DNA from: Notospermus geniculatus
Taxonomy: Eukaryota; Nemertea; Pilidiophora; Heteronemertea; Lineidae
Length of the DNA: 64,000 nt
Assembly: GCA_002633025.1 (NCBI GenBank)
Contig: NMRB01000024.1
Span: 475,006-539,005 of the forward strand
Reading direction: 5' to 3'
The position numbers were made by a program, and so were the translations under genes. Of this stretch, positions 44,408-56,369 are shown piece by piece. Position 1 is the stretch's first letter. Each line of letters opens with the position of its first letter. The notes under the pieces were generated by a model that did no database searches, was not told where the DNA came from, and saw nothing but the letters and a program-made list of their open reading frames with translations.

Positions 44408-46192
44408 TGAGGCCACAGCGGGGCAGTTCTGAATTTTTTAACCAAACCCATAACTAGAGGCAGGCAGGGTGCCCTTGGCCACTGCTATGCCTCAATTTCT
44501 TGAGTCCAAGATCATCACTCCAAAATTTGGAAGGGTGTTCCAGTCCTGACAACCTCTATATTACCTTCCAAATTAGAAGCCTGGCCAGACCCCTTTATTA
44601 TTAGGACAGAGGTTCTGGATTTGGTGAATTTAAAAAACACACACTCCAAGATCTCAAATTGAAGGGATTACAATGTCAAATGCAATTTTAACAGCCACCT
44701 CTGCCAGGAAGACAGCACACCTGTCAGTTTGGGGCACTCAGATGACGGTATAGACTCTGTGTCAACTTTGTTCCTACAGTCTTTAATGGACTAGTCCATG
44801 CATACTAGTTGTATCTCTGTCTACTTTAAATCTTGGAACAAAGTTTAGACAGGAAAATTGGCAAGCATTTAGGTGGCCTCATACGTCTGAATTTATTGTT
44901 GCTCTGGAAGCAAAGTCATTCACATAAATCATGCAAAAATATCAAATAAAATAGTAACTGTCTTAAATAAACCATGCAATCACAAGACAGAGACAAAAAT
45001 AAAGAGTAAAGATCAAATAGTTGCTCGCATTTTGAAATGACCCAATAACGGGTAGCAACGTGAAGGCTTGTGGTTCTGTCTTTGGGTAACCACAAGGAAA
45101 GCAACGAATTGGGAACACACACACTGGAAAGCTCTTCATCACAAGGAAGTGACACCAAGCTTGATTTAAGCACTTTCAGTCCAAGATACCTTTATGAACT
45201 GAGGACTGATGAACTGTTTCCCTGAAAAACCACGAGCTCTTTCAGTTCCAACAAAATACTCAAGATGGCGACACTTGAGTTTGTAACAACAGGGTGTCCT
45301 TAAAGAGTTGCATCAAAACTTGGGCTACTTGGTGAAAGATATTCAGGAGAAGAGGCCAATTTTGAACAAACTTTGGCTATGTATGATATTTGGTTCAGAT
45401 GGTAGAAACATTGGCTTGGTGATCTTATCACTATGAGGGCTCTTTGCTGAATCAAAAGTTTTTGCTGCATGGTGGGCACAACACTGTATTCTTTGATTTG
45501 GTGGTTGACTGACTCAAAATAGACAGAGGAAAATTCTGTCAGAGGATGTGGTTTACTGTCTTTTAACTGAGTGATTGCCAAATTCAAACAGATCTTGGAT
45601 GTACAAAGGCGACATTGGAGGGTAACTTCAGGTATCACACAACCCAAAAGGAGACATGAAACTTTCATTCCAACACGAGGAAGATACGCACACGAAAATA
45701 AAAAAGCTGCGGAGAATTTGTCATAAACTGGCGAGAGAAAAGTCGTGAGTGCTATGTAGATATATAAGGCCAGTTTAGAGCAAAATATCCACGCATAAAA
45801 TAAACTGGCTGTGTTACACATCCATTCAAATAAGGTGATACATGGGGTGTCACGTGCACACACCAAAAACGGGGACCCAGGTGTGCAGACCTACCTGTAT
45901 CCTATATTGCCCATTCTAAATACGAAAAAAAAGTAAAGATTTAAACTCTAGACCCAAGGGAGCACGGAAAACAGGAAACAGAGATGGAAAATGATCCCAC
46001 ATGTCATAAGTGTTTATCGTTGTACCAAAACTGCAAAGAACGTGTGGATGAATAATTCGTTTTCTCATGACTGGTGGTAAAACATCCTATTTTTGCATTT
46101 TTTTCCAACTTCCACCCACGTCTAGACCTGAACTGTGAAGTTTGTGAAGTGTTTCACCTGGAAAACTGAAGCTTGTATTCTATCTTGCCATC

Positions 46193-46560
46193 AGGGCCAA
46201 AGCCATAGCATCATTGGAAGAGGCCCTCTCAAGCTATTCATGTTCCTCACTTGGATGGGGTGTTTTACTTGCCCTTTGCAATGGCACAAGGTACAAGGCA
46301 CATTGAAGTACATGGGGTGATACTATTTGTGTGGCGGTCTAGAAAAACCCGGCGGAAGTCACTGAATGATCAACAAGGGCTGTCAGATTGCCTGTGCATT
46401 GATCTCCTACTGTTTACCTGTTACGTAGTACATTTCAGCAACTGAAATGTGTGGGTTCACCAAGGCCATTAACACTTTCCTCAAATGTGACGTCCGCCAG
46501 ATTTTCCTAGACTGCCTCAAATTTGGCCCGGGCTGGTTCGTATCCGGGACCTGCCGCATC
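46193..46560 (-). mobile_element. Family-A SINE split by a MITE, in intron 2/exon 2 neighbourhood
   Basis: The tail CATCAGGGCCAAAGCCATAG runs to AAGGTACAAGGCAC (about 46,300). The head resumes at GGCCCGGGCTGGTTCGTATC after the inserted 200-bp element. It lies about 100 bp downstream of the second exon's donor. Confidence 0.8.
46324..46523. mobile_element. 200-bp MITE (copy 2)
   Basis: TIRs GTGTGGCGGTCTAGAAAAAC and complement GAGGCAGTCTAGGAAAATC. Interior homologous to 3,094-3,293. It is inserted in a family-A SINE. Confidence 0.8.
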
Positions 46561-46666
46561 AGACTCCTCATTTTAAGTTGGTGAAATTGCCACTGGACAA
46601 AATGCACAGAAGCATTTTTTTGGCTGATGTTGAGAGAGAATCTGGCAGCACTCAACTCATACTTAC

Positions 46667-46741
46667 GTCTCCATTACTGCTACAGACTTTTATACCTGAG
46701 AGAGATATCACAAGTAGAATGGGCTTGCTTTTTGACACACT
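46667..46741 (-). CDS. PTB-domain adaptor (SH2D5-like), second visible exon
   Basis: This 75-nt exon encodes 25 residues, starting SVSKSKPILLVISLSG and continuing IKVCSSNGD. This is the central hydrophobic strand and turn of a PTB fold (the 'v.l.vs.~gi.v' pattern). The acceptor is ttcag and the donor is GAC|GTAAGT, both phase 0. A 2,147-bp intron separates it from the upstream exon; that intron contains a long-TIR DNA element near 47,895-48,290. The fit of frame, phase and domain position makes chance very unlikely. An alternative acceptor two bases further in exists but would break the frame. Confidence 0.9.
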
Positions 46742-47894
46742 CTGAAAAAGATGAGAAAGAATCAAAATTTGACTGAAACTAAACCGAGATGAGATATGGC
46801 TTTTGGAATATTTACATTTAGAGACCACCAGTACGCCATGTCTATGATGATGTTTAGACAGCAAAGATGATTTTCTTTGCATGAAAAATGTCCTCCTCAA
46901 GAAGTGACGCCGGTGTTTGTATTGAAAATCAACAGAACAGCAACACCCTGACAGCCATGTCGATTTTGCCATCATTTCCTCTGCAGCGTTTTGTCATCTA
47001 ATATCATCTTCCATCCTACCATGAGTAGAAAACCTGATGTTGTCACAGTGCGTGATGTATGCCAGAGGCTGGCATAGTTAGGGTGAAACAACAACATGTT
47101 TGTCACCCTCCTACAATCTACTTCTGAACTGGTAAAATGACTTGTAGTGGTAGCCACCAAGTGCATGTACTTCTTGGGTAATACAGTAAAAATAGAAATC
47201 GAAATAAAAATTACAGGTGAACTGGTATCAGTATTGCATTCCTGAGGATTCCTGTCATAGCTACTGAAACAAAAGTGGCTCCCGCAAGATTTGGAAATAT
47301 TATATCGATTGGAATGAGTTGGAGGCCCAAGATACTGAAGGCGCCACGCCATGTCAGAGTTTTTTGCACAACATGGATCTTGATTTCCAACTCAGCCGTG
47401 GAAAACTTGGAGAGTCGTTTGTGTCATTGGTGTTAGCGTATGACACACGGAAACCGACAATGATGAACAGCATACCACCCGCTTTCAAAGGTCGGAAAAA
47501 CATTAGATAACGTTAATAAATGACGTTGCGTCTCTTTCGTGACATCGTAAAAATTCATTGTGTCTTGACGAGGAAGGCCGTAAATCTTCGTAGGTAGTTT
47601 ACGAATTGCTAATTTTCATTTACAAGAAATATGTTTTGGGGCTTTTCTGAACATACAGGTGACAACTGGATATGCCTGTCACACTTTAGCAGTGGAATAA
47701 TTGCTTGAAATATCTGTGGAAGGTAATGATGTAGTGTTAAATAGAGGTTGTCACATCGTTCACAAGGCCGAAGGTCAGTCGACCACCACGGATTTAGATG
47801 AAGAAACGGTGTCATGACGTACATGTAGCGTCATCATAACGTCCTGAAATCGTTTCTTGATTCGTAATTCGTGATGATGCGGAACCTCCTTATT

Positions 47895-48290
47895 GCCAAT
47901 GAGGAACCCGCACACTAACGTCACGACGTGGCGCTGCGAGCGTATGTACCGAAGTCTCTGTTTTTCTAACGTTATTTCCATTTATTTCTGGCGTGAAAAC
48001 AAACCATTTGTGTTGGTCGCCCAACAATAAAACTTACATCATCTTGTAGCAGATGAAATTTTCTTTTAATTTCATTCCTTTTTTTCTTAAAATGAAGAGA
48101 TACAATGGCGATAAAAGCAACGTCTTTTGTGTCATTTTTCCTGTAGAAAAATGTACAGGCAATTTTTTCATGACGCAACGTCAGCACCTAACATGACGTC
48201 AATGACACCTAAAATGACGTCAATGACGTCGTTTCGGTACAAGCGCTCGCAGCGCCGACCTGTCGGTGAGCGGGTTCCCAATTGGCCTGC
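47895..48290. mobile_element. Long-TIR element in intron 1, carries CRE-like sites
   Basis: About 60-bp imperfect inverted ends including GGAACCCGC and GCGCTGCGAGCG..TGTACCGAA. Inside are two TGACGTCA palindromes (48,194 and 48,215) and a TGACGTCG at 48,225. Exact outer limits are uncertain. Confidence 0.6.
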
Positions 48291-48888
48291 CAAGAAAACC
48301 AGCGGAGGTGCAAAAAGAGAGTGGCCCACTCAACTGCAAGAATGGACTGACTGGGGTAGTACACGAGCACACACCGTTTTAGATGACAGGCGTACATGTT
48401 TTGAGGTTGAGTAATGTTGAGCCACTTAGAGAGACCTGGCAACCAGTCAAATATTCAACTATCTGAGGATCAGGACAATCATTCACAGAACACAGAGAAG
48501 CCAGACCACCAGACAGCTGCTGCCATCTGGGAGAAACTCCACAAACTACAGTAGGTAACAGCTGAGGCATGAGTCAATAGACATTGTTGATGTCTGACCT
48601 AATAGCTTGTATGAGCAATGGTTCGGAGGTGGTTCATATCCTCTAACACAGGAGAGAACCAACAGACACCAGAACAAATACCATGAGTTGATTGCTAGTT
48701 CCGGTAGCTTATTTGCAAAATGCTGGTTTCCTGCTAAAACTGTGCAAAAACTGTGTAAAGCGATCTTTGGAATGGTCTGATTGCAGGATAAATGCCCCAA
48801 AAGCAGCTGAATTAGTTTGTTTTGCTGCCGAATTCCCCCAACTGAACAGGCCTTCCTTGCCACACCAAGTACACAGACCGATACCCAC

Positions 48889-48969
48889 CCTCATTTCTTC
48901 TAGTTGTTGTCTGACATATTCTGTTCTTGTGGACTGTTCCGTACCGATCACAGCGAACGAGCCGATATA
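48889..48969 (-). CDS. PTB-domain adaptor (SH2D5-like), first visible exon
   Basis: This 81-nt exon encodes 27 residues beginning YIGSFAV, the typical first beta strand of a PTB/PID domain, and ending QQLEEMR, typical of its first helix. A pyrimidine-rich tract ending in CAG precedes it and the donor is AGG|GTGGGT. Both borders are phase 0, so it joins the next exon in frame. PTB domains bind NPxY-type peptides in the cytoplasm and serve in adaptor proteins. This is not the start of the protein, because the domain opens at an acceptor site and related proteins carry an N-terminal extension. I found no convincing upstream exon between here and the window's right edge, so the first exon probably lies outside or is too short to recognise. 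Confidence 0.88.
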
Positions 48970-49104
48970 CTGGAAAGAGAAAGGACGACAGAAATTATAG
49001 CGAGTGTGATGAAATTACCAGAAAACAACACAACTGGATACCAAGTGAGACCTGAGTGCCAAATATGGCATTTATCAGCTCTGCAGACAACATTAGGTGA
49101 ATTA

Positions 49105-49195
49105 ATACATGTAGGAGGAAACTGGAGTGCCCGGAAAAAACCTGTGCTGTCAAAGAGAGTCACTCTCTCTATCACATGCCACCAGGAGTGAACTT
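49105..49195 (-). mobile_element. Family-B SINE fragment
   Basis: Minus strand: AAGTTCACTCCTGGTGGCA, GTGATAGAGAGAGTGACTC, GGGCACTCCAGTTTCCTCC. Confidence 0.65.
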
Positions 49196-49199
49196 GACA

Positions 49200-49955
49200 T
49201 CATCCAAGTGAACACACAAAAAAGCTCTGGCATTAAAACGGTAAACGTACAACTCTGGGTCAAATACGCACGAATCCATCATCTGACGCATGACCAACAA
49301 GCCCCGTAAGTCAAACTGACACAGCTGAATTTTATTAGTCAACGCCCAAAATACAATGCGACGCATATACAACTCGGTTCTTTATAATTTGACCCGATGA
49401 CCCGCGGTTTTATCGCAGATGCATCCATTCTTATGCTTAGAATTCTCCCTTGACCAAAATTCTCTACCAAAAACCCTGCAACTCCAGGTCATGCAGACAG
49501 GCTGCTGAGTCTGACCAAAAGCAGAAGATCAAATCTCTGCACATCTTATCTATGGAAACGAGTGCCTGATTAAAAGGTATAAGACGGTCCCGCATCCACG
49601 TAAGACCTCAAGTAACAACCAATGAAAAATCAATACCAAATCTCCGACTCCTTCCCATGATTCTTTGATCTCGGAGATGATACATATCACATTACCATCT
49701 CGTCGGACGGAACGTTATTGTCACGAATCATATTTTGTGCCTTGGCTGGATGAGAACAATCAGCCATACTTTACTCAATTTGACAGGGCCAGTCCTGCAA
49801 GCCATAGGTACACCTGAACAAGAAGTCCGGGTTTCTTTTGGTCCGGACTCGGAAGAAGTCCGGGTTCCTCCAACAGAGCACTTACAGTACAGATCCAATT
49901 AGTATGAAACCCAGTTACCGCAGGTGAATTCGGAGTTTACTTCCGCACTCAATGG
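49200..49955. other. No gene recognised; possible 5' intron of the PTB gene
   Basis: No exon was found. A short GAAGTCCGGGTT direct repeat occurs at 49,822-49,866. Confidence 0.45.
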
Positions 49956-49959
49956 GTCG

Positions 49960-50065
49960 TATGAATAAAGACTAGTAAATGCTTTTACTTGGATTTTGCA
50001 ATACAAATGCATTACGCTATGCTGTACAAATCTGAAGTAAAAGCATTTGCTAGGTTTTATTCATA
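49960..50065. mobile_element. 106-bp MITE (copy 2)
   Basis: TATGAATAAAGACTAGTAAA ends; same length as and about 85% like 37,350-37,455 by eye, in the opposite internal orientation. Confidence 0.85.
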
Positions 50066-50562
50066 TCATCCAATGTCATCACAAATCTTTGTTCCCTGCA
50101 ATTTTGAACAAAAACTATCCCCGTTGAAACTGTTTGGCAGACATGGTTGAGTTCAGTGTGTAATGGGGATCATGCCTCAATCATGCCCCAACCATGCCTC
50201 ACACTGCTGCAAAAAGCTTGTGTTAATGGGAAGTGATCCTTATGGGACACCATAGTCTACCAATTGACTGGCTCCGTATCACTCCTATAGTAATATTCAT
50301 CCCGCCAGGAATCAAGCGCAGCAATTATGATTGACGATCGAAGTGTATTCTCACGGCTGATTGCGTCTCGGCGCGTCGGTGAGTAGACTATTTGTGGTGC
50401 ATAATCTCATCTCATGCTGTGCGGGTATTTACAACGAAATGAGCTGTAACTTGTCTGGAGACAGAATCACTTTGAACCATGGATGGTGAAGGCTACACCA
50501 CAGAATATTTATTTCAGAATTTAATAAATCGCAGTTGTTAATATGACAGAGTTCCACGCAAA

Positions 50563-51050
50563 CTGATGATGAATCACAGCTGTTATGTAGATGAAGCACA
50601 GCTGTTATGTACATGTAGGAGAATCATAGCTGTTATTGAGCACTAATAGAGTTGATGGTGAATCAGAGCTGTTGTGTTGATGAATCAAAGGTATGGAGCT
50701 AAGAGAACAATGGTGAATCACAGCTGTTGTGTAGATGAATCACAGCTCTTGTGTGCATGAATCACAGCTCTTGTGTGGATAAATCACAGCTGTTGTATGG
50801 ATGAATCACATTTGTTGGTGGATGAATCACAGCTGTTATGTAGATGAATTAGTTGTTATGTAGATGAATCACAGCTATTCTGTGGATAAATCATAGCTGT
50901 TATGTAGATGAATCACAGCTGTTATGTAGATGAATCAAGGCTGTTATGGAGCTCTAATAGAAATGACGGTGAATCACAGCTGTTATGTAGAGGAACTGTG
51001 GCTGTTATGGAGCTCACAGAATACATGGTGAATCACAGCTGTTACTGTTA
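50563..51050. repeat. Minisatellite, about 21-bp unit
   Basis: About twenty diverged copies of GATGAATCACAGCTGTTATG plus TA, with some units replaced by GGAGCTCTAATAGA-type spacers. Confidence 0.93.
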
Positions 51051-51282
51051 TTTAGTACTTCGGCACAAGAAACACATCAAAGATAGGCAACACAGACGAA
51101 CAGCCTAAGTGCCTTTGGCAATATCTGATCACGATATCAAGAGCCAGTCTAAGATGCCACTAAAATCTCTACCAGATTGAGAATCATCGATTTGATCTTG
51201 ATTTATGGTTTCAGGGCCATTAGGAATATTCCTAAATTTTGATTAGTGGTTGGTTGGCATGGTGGTTGGTGGAGTTCTTTAA

Positions 51283-51514
51283 AGCCATACAATCACGAGA
51301 GATACCGTAGCCGTCGATTCACATTTTGGTTCGAACACTCGTTGAAAGTCACGTGAAAGTGGCATGCTTCCATGTGAAATAATCTGATTGATGATCGACT
51401 CTGACCACAACACTTGTTTTTCGTCATCTAACTTTTGCTAAGAAACTTTCTCGCATTTTTGTTCAAACAAAAATGTGAATCGACGGCTACAGTAGCTCTC
51501 GTGATTGTATGGCT
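51283..51514. mobile_element. 232-bp MITE with TTAA duplication
   Basis: AGCCATACAATCACGAGAG and complement, with a second inverted block (CCGTCGATTCACATTTTTG-like). TTAA lies at 51,279-51,282 and 51,515-51,518. Confidence 0.85.
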
Positions 51515-51576
51515 TTAAAAGTGTGTCAAATTCAAAAAGAAACGTGTTGTGGGTTTCCATTCCTCTTGCTGACCAG

Positions 51577-51692
51577 GGGCCTGTTTCATAAAGTGACTTT
51601 TAGCTAATGGTGCCATTAACTTCAATGCATTTTCTATTTGGTTAAAGGTAGTATTCACCACTAAAGTCACTTTTTATGAAACTGGCTCCTGG
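51577..51692. mobile_element. Short MITE, about 116 bp
   Basis: GGCCTGTTTCATAAAGTGAC and complement of TTTTTATGAAACTGGCTCC. It resembles the 17,791 element in size and GGGCC-type ends. Confidence 0.7.
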
Positions 51693-51699
51693 TAGTTTG

Positions 51700-52148
51700 A
51701 TCAGTAAGCAATATTTCCAGACATCCACGTCTGTCACGTACTTCTCAACCTCAACCTCCATTACATGTATGTAAATTATTGAGCTGTCATTGCCATTAAC
51801 GTAACGCTGACAGATTTTTGTAAAAGAATGAAAATTATTACCCATAAATGGAGTCCACTTATTGATATTGAGGTATAACACAATGGGCCTGTGTTAAAAT
51901 TATTGTTGCCATTGTCACAGAACGCAATCATGATCAGCATTTAGTAATGTTGACCTGTGTTACGTTGGGATTGATGACTATCGGGCTACTACAGGCTACT
52001 ACAAGCCATTAGTCAACAAATTCGGGATTGTGGAGTTATATTGTGCGTTTCAGATCGATGAGAAGGTAAACCATCACATGTGGCCGATGTTTATCATTGG
52101 CAACTGTTGATTTGAGAGTTATGACTGCGTGTTGGTTGAGTCTGACTG
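51700..52148. other. No gene recognised
   Basis: No supported features. Confidence 0.5.
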
Positions 52149-52154
52149 GCGTTA

Positions 52155-52413
52155 CAGGCGTGGATCCAGAGGGGGGTTTTGGGGTCGTGACCCCCTGCTC
52201 ACCACCACCAATTGTTTTGTTTCTTTCAATAATTTGCAAATAATAAGCAAAAACATAAAAATAAAGCTTCAGTCTTGATACCGAGATCCCAGGAAACGGC
52301 CTTCTAGATTTCAAGAAGACCCCCGTTGGCATCGGGACCTTTGGCACCTGTCGGCAATGACCTCCTTCAGCAGCTCTGTCCCCCCTCTGCCAAAAATCCT
52401 GGATCCGTGCCTG
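52155..52413. mobile_element. CAGGCGTGGATCC-ended element, 259 bp
   Basis: Closely related throughout to the 20,504 element (GGGGTCGTGACCCCCTGCTC; CTGCCAAAAATCCTGGATCC). Flanks GCGTTA and GCGTTT are a 6-bp duplication with one mismatch. Confidence 0.82.
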
Positions 52414-52419
52414 GCGTTT

Positions 52420-53265
52420 ATGCTGATGTCAGGTCGACCTTGCGACGGCACAGAACAGGTGGCGACTGATTTTCGACATCAATTTGCGTCTGAGGCACGA
52501 CCGCGTGGAACAAATCAGCTGCCGATATGGTGTGACATGGCTGTAGTTGCGTTGCACCTGTGACTATTGGCATCAGCCGCCGATGAAAAAGATCACTATA
52601 ATCGCAAGATTTGAACATGTTTAACTTCTGTGTCATCCCGACGGCGTAATCCATTCGCAGTCGACCTGACTCGAGTTACGATTTCCTGCATGCAGATGCT
52701 GCCTGTTCCACGATGAGCACACGCAATTTCAGTTTTGCAACCTGACCATGATTTCTTCACTTGATGCTGACTGTTCCAACGCAGCGCAAGCAACCGTACT
52801 GCGACCTGACATCAGCATAATGTGTACCTTTCTGCCTCACGCTTCAACACAGTAGCTTAAACCATAAATCACCGAATTCTTTGAACATTTTTTAAGATTT
52901 TGCTGAAAAAGTTTGTAACTTGAAAGCAACAATGCACTTTATGAACAAATGGACACGTCAACTCCAACACTCTATAATCCCAAACTACCTCCCAATCGGC
53001 CACGATATCCCAATCTAGCCGTCAGTTCTGAACCTATACCAACCCTCAGGGGCCAACGCCTTCAGAAGATCAATTACCTTTTAGTGGATGAGGGCTCTTT
53101 GATCGAGACTACACAATCTTGTGCTGGGGTTGGGTTGTTGATTACAGATGAAATCGAAGGGAAGTGTTCATTGGATGAAGTCATGAAGATGCAAGAATGA
53201 TGTAGTGCCGACTTTGACGGCTGATGATGAGAGTTGGATTCAAGTCCAACCTCTGGGCTGTCAGG
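52420..53265. other. No gene recognised
   Basis: The plus strand has an 83-codon open frame at 52,949-53,200 with no domain that I can name. Confidence 0.45.
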
Positions 53266-53267
53266 AC

Positions 53268-53415
53268 TCAGAGTGGCGCAATGCAAACATCGGTGCCTCC
53301 TGTCACACCTGAGGTCACGGGTTCAATTCCCAGTCAAACCTGCGACTCATGTGATAGAGAGGGCAAGTCTTTCCGACAGCCTCGGTTTGGTTGGACGGCT
53401 CAGATTCCTCCTATG
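53268..53415 (+). mobile_element. Family-B SINE
   Basis: CAGAGTGGCGCAATGCAAAC, B box GGGTTCAATTCCC, GTGATAGAGAGGGCAAGTC, and GGTTTGGTTGGACGGCTCAG replacing the usual GGCACTCCGG part. Confidence 0.75.
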
Positions 53416-53419
53416 TACC

Positions 53420-55339
53420 GGTAGGCCTAGGCCTATGTAAAAGAGCCAACAATGAGCCAAGTTGGTTCTTGACTCAATAAGGCCATTTAGATGGCAGGAA
53501 AAAGACCAAATGCGCTCCGATCCGAATCCGGCCCAAACTGGATTCCGAAAGGGACCATCGAAACGGCCCTGATATATCAACTAGTCTGACCTTCTGTTCA
53601 TAGAGTGCAGTGTCCTAGTGGTAGGAAATTCCTCCAATCACTCGGATATTTCACAGAACAAGGCCTTTGTTATAATGAATCACTGTGTTATTCACTAAGT
53701 TCACATACAGCTGATCACCGTGGACTGAAAGGAAGTTGGGAAATGAGACAGTCCTGGCAGATGGAGCTCACTGGATCAGAGATATGTCAGGTAATTAATT
53801 GATTTAATCAGGATGAGTGTCAATCAACTTTGATCCACATATCATGAAGTCAAACAAATAGAAGGGAAATTTACAGATCATGAAAATAGGAAACAATGGA
53901 ATCATGACACTCAATTATCTTGTCCAATTTCAGTCTTTCTTATCCTAAAGTGATAAAATCGTGGTTGTATTGAATTTACAAATACAAGCAACTTCCCATG
54001 ACTCTAGTTTCCCCATGCATTACAAGTCAATCAATTGTGTTTATATTTCAATCAAAGTTAGGCCAGACTTTTTTAATTAGTTGGTTCACAAGGGCACCCC
54101 CACAGTGAAAGTTGCCAGAATCGTCCCAAAAAAACCCTCATTTTTTTGTTTTTTTCTGCTTTCCGACAGGAAATATTGCCAAATCGGAAAAAATCTTGCA
54201 AAATCAAATCTTTATTTTTTTCTTATCCCCAGCGTCTTCATTCTGATATTGATAATCAAAATTTTGAGAGAAAAAAATTGGACTCCTGTACCGCTCCAAC
54301 GAGTTTTTCTAATTACCTCTCACCGAATGTTAATAATTTCATTCAAAGGCAGTTTGTGTTCTGTGCCTCGCCGCCCAGAATTCAATCAATTAATTCTAAG
54401 TCAATTTGTAGTAAATTGAATTTAGTACGAAATTAGCTGTATGTTTTACCACACTTGAGCTCACGGGCAAAACTGGAGGGTTTTTAAGCTTGGCATATGT
54501 GTAAACCAAGGGACTCTCTGCGTCTCACTAATGTTGTTGTGCCATGCTCAATAAAGCGATTCCCCTGGCATTTGCCCACAGAATGAGGGGAAAAAGAACA
54601 TCATTTAAGAAGAGACGCTTCTCTTTTTCTTATATACTCCATTATGTCATCAGAGGCTGGAAGCTAGTTGACATACTTCTTTGGATTGCTGTTTTGAGCG
54701 ATGACATTTTCATTTTCTGAGAATGGCAAGGAATTGAATTGAAATAATTTTCCTTCTCGGGGTCCACTTTAGCCTCCCAAATAAAAACAGTACTTAAAGG
54801 AGCACGGTATTGGATCTCAAATGCGTTATTTGACTGCTGACGTAGAGGGAGCCACCTAGCAGCAGTAAGACGAACTACAAAATGTACATGTATGTAGTAA
54901 ATCGGGTCAATTCGCCGACAACGTAGTTAGTCCCCTGGGTTGGAGAGTGGCGCCGGCTGTCGAGAAAAAGTGGCAATACCGTGGTCCTTTAAAATGCCAG
55001 AGGTGATGATCGTCGACAACCCCCTCTATTTTTAGATATCGCTCAGTTACACTATCAATTCCCTGAGTTAGTTCATTGAACCACTTTCTCCACCATATGT
55101 TACCACAGCCTGCGGCCTAACAACACTTTCACCACTTATCTTATTTTCAAGAGGAACTGAGCTAATGTGTTAACAAGTTCCCTGTGTATGGGTGAAGCCG
55201 GAACTGTGCCGGGTTTCAAAGCAGTATGTGTGTTGATAGGGATGCTCCACAGTTGTTGCATGGTTGCATCAAGTTTGGTTAATCCCTCAGTATCCCACAT
55301 CTTCACAACCTTCAATTTTCAGGATGGGCCAGAAAAAGT
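53420..55339. other. No gene recognised
   Basis: AT-rich, with open frames at 54,081-54,436 in T-rich sequence lacking domain support. Confidence 0.45.
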
Positions 55340-55720
55340 GTCCCTTGAAACAATAGCATTTCTATATTCTATTGTTTACTTTGAACAATAGCATTTCTAC
55401 TGTTTACCTTGAACAACAGCATTATTGTTTACCTTGAACAATAACATTTCTATTGTTTACTTTGGACAAAGCACTTTTGTTCATCTTGAACAACAGCATT
55501 TCTATTGTTTACCTTTGACAACAGCATGTCTATTGTTTACTTCCGTTGTTTTAATCTTTGACAATAGTATTTCTATTGTTTACTGCAAATATCAGCATTT
55601 CTATTTTGCAACGAACAATAGCATTTCTATTGTTTACCACGAACAACAGCATTTCTATTGTTTACTTTGGGCAATAGCATTTCTCTTGTTTACCTTAGAC
55701 AATAGCATTTCTAAGTGCAA
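55340..55720. repeat. Minisatellite, about 28-bp unit
   Basis: Roughly 13 copies of GAACAATAGCATTTCTATTG plus TTTACCTT. The 116-codon frame at 55,425-55,775 is its translation. Confidence 0.93.
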
Positions 55721-56049
55721 AGGGCACTTTTCTGGGCCACTTGCCAGTAAAACACAGAAACAACAAAATCCCTAAAAACTTCGCCAGCAGGACGTTTGTA
55801 TCCCCTTCAATATTAACTGACAGTAATTTGTCTAGCCTTGAATACATTCACGTAATGGCTTCATACATACATGTCCCAGGCTGCGGCAAGTGAGTGATGA
55901 ATGATGCAGTCCCAGTAAATAATGAGACAGCTAATACGACCGTCTGCCCACATCATTACAATCAGTCATCCCGAACCGTGCTATACTAGCTCTCCCCACC
56001 GTGGTGTACTAGCTCTTGCTGGCCGCTAGCTCACTGGTGATTACCATTC

Positions 56050-56110
56050 AGGGTGTGAGAGTGGTGTATGGAAACTTTAGTGCCTGTACCTCTGAGGTTC
56101 AGTGCACAAT
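56050..56110 (+). mobile_element. Family-B SINE head fragment
   Basis: GAGAGTGGTGTATGGAAACT and CCTGTACCTCTGAGGTTCAG match the family-B head, then the match stops. Confidence 0.5.
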
Positions 56111-56204
56111 ATTTTTGGCCAGATGGGAAAAACAGGCTAGAGATGAGTGTTGTCATGACGTTTTGTTCCTCTTGGATGATTTTGACCTCTTTACTACAGT
56201 CATG

Positions 56205-56365
56205 ACCTCTATCTCATGACCAGGTCACATATCTCATGATCTCTATCTCATGACTAGGCCACATATCTCATGATCTCTATCTCATGACTAGGTCACATAC
56301 TTCATGATCTCTACCTCACGACTTGGACACATATCTCATTATCTCTATCTCATAACTTGGCGACA
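56205..56365. repeat. Tandem repeat, about 34-bp unit, five copies
   Basis: ATCTCATGACTAGGTCACAT plus ATCTCATGATCTCT. Confidence 0.9.
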
Positions 56366-56369
56366 TATA

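Noticed and set aside
45300-45866. 188-codon minus-strand open frame in intron 2 of the PTB gene
   Set aside because: No domain, no splice logic and no match to a known family. One frame of this length is expected by chance in 64 kb over six frames.
50563-51050. CRISPR-like array
   Set aside because: The repeats are contiguous and diverged without unique spacers, and the sequence is eukaryotic.
53074-53140. Upstream exon of the PTB gene ending near AAAAG|GTAATT
   Set aside because: Its phase (2) does not fit the phase-0 start of the first visible PTB exon.
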